The position numbers and the translations under genes are program-made. The notes under the pieces are model-generated. The model did no database searches, had not been told where the DNA came from, and saw only the letters and a program-made list of their open reading frames with translations. This document shows, in pieces, positions 5,075 to 9,795 of a stretch of DNA of 9,795 bases (within the stretch, counting starts at the first letter, position 1; every line of letters starts with the position of its first letter). Source of the DNA: UBA12403 sp043808565 (GTDB lineage Bacteria > Patescibacteriota > Patescibacteriia > UBA9934 > GWF2-40-263); the NCBI GenBank assembly GCA_043808565.1, contig JAZDEQ010000062.1:1-9795 (forward strand), given 5' to 3'.

Positions 5075-5719
5075 TTATTGAGCCGCGACCTGAGCTGTCG
5101 CGGTTTTAGCAACCACATTAAGTTTATCAACCATCACCACCTTTTCGCCCTCTAAAATCGAAAAGAGAAACCGATCGGTAATTTGCCGACGGTAGCTAAA
5201 TTCCTCCTTAGGCATAAGTGTGTAATTAATTTCATATCCCAACTCGGCTTCAAATTCTGAAACAATTTTTTGTAAAGCCGCTTGGTTAATTCCGCCGACA
5301 ATTAAAATATCAGTTTGAACACTTGGGTTATCCACAAAGCGGCCAGTAAAAACTAAAAGATCAACATCACCTCTGGCTTGAATTTCCTGAACAAGTTTCT
5401 GTTTCAAAAGAATTTGAATTTTCCGAAATAGATTTCGCAAATCATGATAAAGAAGAAAATTAGTGTTCGCCAGGTAAAACTTTTTGCGATCAACCAAAGC
5501 ACCTTCTTTTTCTTTTTTATTATCAGAATTTTCAATCACCATGCCAAGATCAATAAGATTTTGTAATTCTCGACGGACTGAATTTAGCTGAGCATCGATT
5601 TTTCTGGTCAGCTCGCGAACAAAAAAAGACTGTTCCGGGTTTTCTAAAAACAGCCCCAATAAACGAGCTCGAGTTTTTGAACCAAACAGCTGTTCAAGAC
5701 GAAAAGTGGCTTTAGACAT
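5075..5719 (-). CDS. Winged-helix regulator fused to a degenerate nucleotidyltransferase domain
   Basis: Residues 7-65 form a winged helix-turn-helix: LFGSKTRARLLGLFL, then the recognition region VRELTRKIDAQLNSVRREL, then a wing up to FYLANT. After a helical linker (about 88-115) comes an alpha/beta segment with the layout of minimal nucleotidyltransferases (about 118-195). Where active enzymes carry GSxxxG...SDiDL, this one reads TGRFVDNPSVQTDILIV. The G-S motif and one of the paired Asp residues are missing, so catalysis is unlikely. The later PKEEFSYRR...DRFLFSILEGEKVVMVD region matches the rest of this family. It probably acts as a DNA-binding regulator. The divergent arrangement with the 718-residue gene, 78 bases between starts, makes that shared spacer a plausible target. 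It heads the tsaB/MscS-like operon. Confidence 0.78.
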   Translation of the reverse strand: MSKATFRLEQLFGSKTRARLLGLFLENPEQSFFVRELTRKIDAQLNSVRRELQNLIDLGMVIENSDNKKEKEGALVDRKKFYLANTNFLLYHDLRNLFRKIQILLKQKLVQEIQARGDVDLLVFTGRFVDNPSVQTDILIVGGINQAALQKIVSEFEAELGYEINYTLMPKEEFSYRRQITDRFLFSILEGEKVVMVDKLNVVAKTATAQVAAQ

Positions 5720-5738
5720 AAGATGGGGGAAAGTGGCT

Positions 5739-5766
5739 TTGCCAAGGGCTTAGCCTCGGGTATAAT
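5739..5766 (+). promoter_or_regulatory. Promoter of the PP2C-like/propeller gene
   Basis: TATAAT at 5761-5766 is a perfect -10 box. TTGCCA at 5739-5744, 5/6 to consensus, lies 16 bases upstream. The transcript should begin near 5773 and have a leader of about 25 bases. It sits inside the spacer shared with the divergent regulator gene. Confidence 0.8.
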
Positions 5767-5782
5767 GTACACGAAAACCCTT

Positions 5783-5790
5783 AAAGGAGG
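5783..5790 (+). promoter_or_regulatory. Ribosome binding site that fixes the start at 5798
   Basis: AAAGGAGG ends 7 bases before the ATG at 5798-5800. The in-frame ATG at 5723 lies upstream of the -10 box, so it would not be on the mRNA from this promoter. That makes 5798 the start. Confidence 0.85.
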
Positions 5791-5797
5791 CAAACTT

Positions 5798-7954
5798 ATG
5801 GCCACAACAAATCTTCTCTTAAAAGCCGCCACAATTGAAGAACCCCGCGAAAACACCCAGGAAACCCTATCTATCTTTACCTTACCTGTGGAAAACCGCA
5901 ATGGTTTTGCTTTTGGCGCTATGGCTATAAACAACCGTTCGGCCTTAGCCGAGGGCTTAACCAGCATTGTTAAGGAACGTTTTGCCCTATTAGCCTCAAC
6001 TTTACAGGAAAAAACCAGTTTAGCTCATCGCTTTGAACAAACCCTCGAAGCTATTAACGAAGAAATCGTCACTTTGATTAAAGAAACAAACAGCAGTTTT
6101 AATCCCGAAAAAATTCGCGCCTTTGTTGGTGTGGCCATTGATAACTTAATGTACATCTCGGGCTTAGGTGACATGACGGCCTTTTTTTTGCATAAACTAC
6201 CCGATGAACGTTACCAAGTTTTCAATCTAGCTCGTAGCATCCAAACCGAACAAACTTTGGTCACTTGGCAGAAACTTTTTTCCGTAGTTTTAGATGGTGA
6301 TCTTTGCCCAGGCGATGTTCTTTGTGTTTCTAATCGACCATTGCCGCAAGAGATCGACCCCGAAGAACTCCATGCCCTTCTGGCCACCCTGCCACCGCAA
6401 AGTGCCGCGGTTAAAATTCGCCAAACTTTTCCTTTAGATATTGATTTAAACCTTTTAATCCTCAAAGCCGAAGACTTAAGCAGTCACCGACCAGAAGTCT
6501 CAGCCCCGGCTTCTCTTAAACAACTTTGTCATTCTCGAGAACAAACTAAAAATATTTTGGCTGATCAAAAACCTACTTTCTTTGGGAGCTTTGTTAAAAA
6601 AACTTTTTCTTTAATTAAAAACAGTCGCCAAAGCAAGCAATTATTAAAAATCCTTTGGAAAATTATTCTGGCGGCCTTTTTGGTGGCTTTTAAACTTATC
6701 CTGGGTTTTCTTAGCTGGTTGTTGTTCAATCTTCGCCGTTTAGCTTCAAAGGAAAGAAGCGATGTTATGCGCGAAGTCAAAACTTCTTTTGGCCAAGGAA
6801 CTAAATTTCTTCAGGGCTATTTTAATCGCCTACCTAAAACCAGCCGCTACTTAATTTTAGCGGCCGCGGTTCTAATTTTAATTCTGGTTTTAGGTATTTT
6901 CTTTGTGGCTAGAAGCCAGGAAAATAATGCCGAAAAACAACTCTTTGCTTCGACTATTGAAAAAGTTGAAAATCTTCGTGATCGGGCTTCAGGCGCCATT
7001 ATTTATAAAAATGAAGCTCAAGCTCGAGCTTTACTCAAAGAGGCTTCAACTATTCTAGCCACGGCGCAAAGCAAAAAAACTGACGATCAAAAAACCGTCT
7101 CAACCCTTCAAGATGATTTAAATAAAATTTCTAACAGTTTAAGACGTGACACTGAAGTTACCCCAGAAATTTTGGCCACAACTTCTTCCCTGCCGTCGGC
7201 TGTCAATTTAACCTCACTGGCTTTAGTTAGTGGCCAACTCTATTCCTTGGGCGATGATAAAGTTCTCTATCGTGTCAATCAAACCAATAAAAATTTAGAA
7301 ACCGCCACCCTCAATGAATCAACCGCCGCCGGCCAAGAAGTTTCGGTCGACGAAGGCGTGGCCGTATGGTTGGACGGACGACCTGGTTTAGATATTTTTA
7401 ATGCCGCAGAAAACAAACTTACGGCCACTTCAACTGCTCCAGCCGCTGGCCAGCGCTGGGTTGACTTAGCCGCTTATGGCGGTCGCATTTACGTTCTAGC
7501 CCCGGGCAGTGGTCTAACCTCACAGATTTACCGCTTCTCACGTGGCACTACTGAATTTAATTCCATCTCATCCTGGGTTAAGTCACCAACCGATTCCCTT
7601 TCCGATGGCGTGGCTTTGACGATTGATGGCACAATTTTTGTCCTTAAACAAAATGGCAAAATTGTCCGTTTGGTCGGCGGTCAAGAAGTTACTTGGAATC
7701 AAAGTGCAGTTGAGCCAGTTCTCACCTCGGCCTCTGATATTTGGACTTCGGCCGAAAGTCTTTACCTTTACGTTCTCGATCCAGCCGGTCAACGCTTAAT
7801 TGTTTACGAAAAAGAAACCGGCGTTCTCAAGGTTCAATATCACAGCTCAAATCTAACCGGTCTAACTGACTTTGCCGTTGATGAAGCCAACAAAGCTATT
7901 TATCTCATTGGCGGCGGCAATGTTTACAAAATCGAGGCAAGTCATTTGAAGTAA
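5798..7954 (+). CDS. Membrane protein: PP2C-like domain, membrane segments, coiled coil and beta-propeller
   Basis: The 718-residue product reads as four parts. Residues 35-225 resemble a PP2C/SpoIIE-type phosphatase fold: FAFGAMAINNRSALAEG, VGVAIDNLMYISGLGDMTAFFL and the DGDLCPGDVLCVSN strand-turn are in the right order. Most metal-binding Asp residues of active PP2C enzymes are absent, so it is probably a pseudophosphatase or sensor. Residues 282-313 are a long hydrophobic, possibly re-entrant segment. Residues 351-371 are a clear membrane helix. Residues 375-450 are predicted coiled coil. Residues 465-718 contain repeated strand pairs (GQLYSLGDDKVLYRV, GRIYVLAPGSGLTSQIYRF, GTIFVLKQNGKIVRL, SLYLYVLDPAGQRLIVYE, KAIYLIGGGNVYKI) typical of an NHL/WD-like propeller, likely outside the membrane. 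It has its own strong promoter and ribosome binding site. Signalling across the membrane is an inference. Confidence 0.72.
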   Translation: MATTNLLLKAATIEEPRENTQETLSIFTLPVENRNGFAFGAMAINNRSALAEGLTSIVKERFALLASTLQEKTSLAHRFEQTLEAINEEIVTLIKETNSSFNPEKIRAFVGVAIDNLMYISGLGDMTAFFLHKLPDERYQVFNLARSIQTEQTLVTWQKLFSVVLDGDLCPGDVLCVSNRPLPQEIDPEELHALLATLPPQSAAVKIRQTFPLDIDLNLLILKAEDLSSHRPEVSAPASLKQLCHSREQTKNILADQKPTFFGSFVKKTFSLIKNSRQSKQLLKILWKIILAAFLVAFKLILGFLSWLLFNLRRLASKERSDVMREVKTSFGQGTKFLQGYFNRLPKTSRYLILAAAVLILILVLGIFFVARSQENNAEKQLFASTIEKVENLRDRASGAIIYKNEAQARALLKEASTILATAQSKKTDDQKTVSTLQDDLNKISNSLRRDTEVTPEILATTSSLPSAVNLTSLALVSGQLYSLGDDKVLYRVNQTNKNLETATLNESTAAGQEVSVDEGVAVWLDGRPGLDIFNAAENKLTATSTAPAAGQRWVDLAAYGGRIYVLAPGSGLTSQIYRFSRGTTEFNSISSWVKSPTDSLSDGVALTIDGTIFVLKQNGKIVRLVGGQEVTWNQSAVEPVLTSASDIWTSAESLYLYVLDPAGQRLIVYEKETGVLKVQYHSSNLTGLTDFAVDEANKAIYLIGGGNVYKIEASHLK

Positions 7955-7978
7955 AAACGTAAGCTCGGCGGCTGACGG

Positions 7979-8038
7979 GTAAAAATGTAAAAAACGTAGA
8001 AAACGTAAAAATCGTAGATTGTAGAAAATATAAAAATC
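7979..8038. repeat. Degenerate 8-9 bp tandem repeats
   Basis: About seven successive units follow the pattern GTA(A/G)AAAA(T/A)C: units begin at 7979, 7987, 7996, 8005, 8014 (shortened), 8021 and 8030 (ATA instead of GTA). A further related unit lies at 7951, at the end of the preceding gene. The array ends 7 bases before the MFS start codon, so it occupies that gene's leader. The AT-rich units supply TATAAA-like words but no convincing -35 partner. Confidence 0.7.
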
Positions 8039-8045
8039 AAAACCA

Positions 8046-9242
8046 ATGAAAACCGAACAAGAAAAATTAGAAAGTAATATTTGGAAATTCTATTTGTACG
8101 AAATTCTGTATAGTTTAATGTTCTATACACCAATTATTGTTTTATTTTATCAAGACAACGGCTTGTCCTTAACGCAAATAATGATTATCCAGTCGATTAA
8201 TTCCCTGGTTTGGATATTAATGGAAATTCCTTCTGGTTATTTTGCCGATGTGGTTGGTCGAAAAAAATCTTTGATGCTAACAGGAATTTTTGCCACTTTG
8301 TCGATGCTGATTTTTGGCTTGGGTAGTAATTTTTCCCTTTTTCTTATTGCTAGTTTATTTTGGGCTTTAGCTGGCGTATTTATCTCCGGAGCTGATTCGG
8401 CTTTTATCTACGACACTTTAAAAAGTTTAAATAAAGAAACTTTGTACAAAAAAGTTTGGGGCAATACAGTTTTTTGCTATTCCCTAGGTGTTTCGGCGGC
8501 CAGTATTATTGGTGGTTTACTTGGCGGACTAAATTTCCGTTATCCCTTTTTTGCCATGTTGCCTTTTTATCTTTTTTTAATCCCTTTGGCTCTTTCTTTT
8601 TACGAACCAAAACACTATAAAACCATAACTACTAAAAACCACCTCCGGGTTTTATTAGCCTCCATAAAACTATCGCTCCTGCAAAATAAAAGAATAAGAC
8701 AATTAATAATCTACTCCGCAGTTATCGTCAGCTTCATTGATATTGCTTATTTTCTTTATCAGCCCTACTTTAAATTATCTGGCCTTGATGTGGTATATTT
8801 TGGTTTGGTTTTTGCCGCCTTTAATTTAATTCAAGCTTTAAGCGCCAAATATTCGCATTTAATTGAGAAAAAACTTGGCGAAAAAATTTCTCTGATTCTC
8901 TTATTTGTTTTAACTAGCCTCTGCTATCTATTCATGGGAAATGTTATATTTATTCTAAGTTTTATTTTTGCTTTTCTCTTTCAATTTGTTAGTGGCTTTT
9001 CTTCAGTGGTTATTTCTGACTATATTCATCAAGAAACCGCTTCAAATATCCGGGCGACTATACTTTCAACAAAAAGTTTTGTCAGCCATATTTTTTATGC
9101 TCTAATCGCCCCAATTATTGGTTGGCTGGTTGATGTTTACACTTTGTCACAAGCCTTAACGATCATTGGAATAATCGTCGCAGTCGCTGGATTTATTTTT
9201 ATTTGGCCGCTGACAAAAAAGTATGAGCCAAAAGTTTCTTAA
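8046..9242 (+). CDS. Major facilitator superfamily transporter
   Basis: The 398-residue protein has the 12-helix pattern of MFS carriers, six hydrophobic segments on either side of a loop near residues 190-210. The N-terminal loop between helices 2 and 3 carries motif A as GYFADVVGRKKSLMLTG (about 64-80). A Gly-rich helix (SIIGGLLGGL) corresponds to helix 5. An acidic residue in helix 4 (GADSAFIYDTL) suggests proton coupling. Relatives include drug efflux and small-metabolite carriers; the substrate cannot be told. The ATG at 8046 has no Shine-Dalgarno site, and the upstream bases are the AT-rich repeat array. The Nudix gene begins 6 bases after the stop, so the genes are likely one transcript. 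Confidence 0.9.
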   Translation: MKTEQEKLESNIWKFYLYEILYSLMFYTPIIVLFYQDNGLSLTQIMIIQSINSLVWILMEIPSGYFADVVGRKKSLMLTGIFATLSMLIFGLGSNFSLFLIASLFWALAGVFISGADSAFIYDTLKSLNKETLYKKVWGNTVFCYSLGVSAASIIGGLLGGLNFRYPFFAMLPFYLFLIPLALSFYEPKHYKTITTKNHLRVLLASIKLSLLQNKRIRQLIIYSAVIVSFIDIAYFLYQPYFKLSGLDVVYFGLVFAAFNLIQALSAKYSHLIEKKLGEKISLILLFVLTSLCYLFMGNVIFILSFIFAFLFQFVSGFSSVVISDYIHQETASNIRATILSTKSFVSHIFYALIAPIIGWLVDVYTLSQALTIIGIIVAVAGFIFIWPLTKKYEPKVS

Positions 9243-9248
9243 TATTAT

Positions 9249-9650
9249 ATGTCCCAACTCTCTCTAGCTGGCTGCGCTATAATTGAAGATAACAAAATTC
9301 TTTTGCTCCGTCGGATTAAAACCGGTTGGTATGAATTGCCGGGTGGAAAAATCGAGGTTGGCGAGACAGCCGAAGAAACCGCTATGCGAGAAATCAAAGA
9401 AGAATTATTAGCTGACATAAAAATAATTAGCCAACTTGGCCAAAAAGATTTTTCGGAAAATGACTTCACTATGTCTTACACTTGGTTTCAGGCCGACCTG
9501 CTCAGCGGCCAGCGACCAGCAATTGGTGAACCAGAAAAATACGATGATTTAAAATATATCGAATTGGCTAAACTCCGGGAATATAAATTATCGCCAAACA
9601 TGGAAAATTTTGTCGCTGAGTTAGCTTTGGGAAATATTTTATTAAGTTAA
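9249..9650 (+). CDS. Nudix hydrolase
   Basis: The 133-residue protein is a single Nudix domain. The box G33 x5 E39 x7 R47 E48 U x E51 E52 is complete for the metal- and pyrophosphate-binding residues (GGKIEVGE ... MREIKEEL). The Gly that usually follows EEx is Leu54 here, a tolerated change in some members. The preceding WYELPGGK is typical of MutT-like (d)NTP or nucleoside-diphosphate-X hydrolases. It is cytoplasmic, with no signal. It lies 6 bases after the MFS gene and 8 before a second Nudix gene. The substrate is not predictable; cleaning of oxidised nucleotides or a link to the transporter's substrate are both possible. Confidence 0.92.
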   Translation: MSQLSLAGCAIIEDNKILLLRRIKTGWYELPGGKIEVGETAEETAMREIKEELLADIKIISQLGQKDFSENDFTMSYTWFQADLLSGQRPAIGEPEKYDDLKYIELAKLREYKLSPNMENFVAELALGNILLS

Positions 9651-9658
9651 TTTATCTT

Positions 9659-9795
9659 ATGTCTGAAAAATTTAGAGCCTTTGTGGCTGCCTATCTGGTA
9701 TTAATTAAGGACGGACAAGTTTTGCTCTTGAAACGCTATAATACTGGCTATCAAGACGGCAATTACAGTTTAGTGGCCGGTCATCTTGATGGTGG
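9659..9795 (+). CDS. Second Nudix hydrolase (5' part, cut by the window end)
   Basis: An ATG at 9659-9661 opens a frame of 45 codons that continues past the window. The translation FVAAYLVLIKDGQVLLLKRYNTGYQDGNYSLVAGHLDG, here from residue 8, has the first strands of a Nudix fold. It breaks off at the beginning of the Nudix box (GHLDGG). The YSLVAGHLDGG form differs from the PGGKIE of its neighbour and is typical of the Nudix subgroup with a GHLDGGE box. The two genes are therefore distinct paralogues, not a recent duplication. It is probably the third gene of the MFS operon. Confidence 0.85.
   Translation, partial: MSEKFRAFVAAYLVLIKDGQVLLLKRYNTGYQDGNYSLVAGHLDG

Noticed and set aside
5723..5797. 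Extended N-terminus of the 718-residue protein starting at 5723
   Set aside because: The extra 25 codons span the -10 box and the ribosome binding site, and start before any transcript from the promoter at 5739-5766 could begin.
7942..8133. 63-codon minus-strand frame rich in Phe and Tyr across the repeat array
   Set aside because: It arises from reading the AT-rich tandem units in reverse and overlaps the MFS start. No family features.

Overview
The window looks like chromosomal DNA from an AT-rich bacterium with a small genome, most likely a Candidate Phyla Radiation (Patescibacteria, Parcubacteria-like) lineage. This is inferred from gene style: a very short TsaB, a winged-helix protein with a decayed nucleotidyltransferase domain, a membrane protein joining a PP2C-like domain to a beta-propeller, a MazG-type gene and an NYN gene set among structured spacers, and weak or absent Shine-Dalgarno sites at most starts. 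No rRNA or tRNA marker is present, so the placement is tentative. All nine complete reading frames, and the gene whose tail opens the window, end in TAA. Nothing indicates a recoded UGA.

Positions 1-1850 form an accessory stretch. The tail of a plus-strand gene (2-124) abuts the remains of a MazG-like pyrophosphohydrolase on the minus strand (about 125-406), which has a nonsense codon and has lost its C-terminal end. Next come an intact NYN-family nuclease (581-1117) and a RhuM-type protein that stops where a Fic domain often begins (1377-1847). A 79-bp direct repeat (415-493 and 1126-1204, one mismatch) lies exactly 8 bases upstream of both the mazG-like and the NYN start codons. On the other side of each repeat copy, at an identical offset, is a plus-strand promoter-like pair, followed by a hairpin with a T-run. 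These two units could produce very short RNAs. They are the least explained feature of the window.

Positions 1848-2375 hold no credible gene but several inverted repeats, including a hairpin that pairs a perfect extended Shine-Dalgarno sequence with an anti-Shine-Dalgarno sequence.

Positions 2376-5719 carry minus-strand genes: an HTH/degenerate nucleotidyltransferase regulator, a compact TsaB, an MscS-like membrane protein and, after a nested 113-bp palindrome, a membrane glycosyltransferase of family 2. The first three are tightly packed and probably co-transcribed.

Positions 5720-9795 are on the plus strand. A well-formed promoter and ribosome binding site drive a 718-residue protein (degenerate PP2C-like domain, membrane segments, coiled coil, beta-propeller). 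A spacer of short degenerate tandem repeats follows. An MFS transporter and two consecutive Nudix hydrolases, the second cut by the window end, complete the region as a probable operon.
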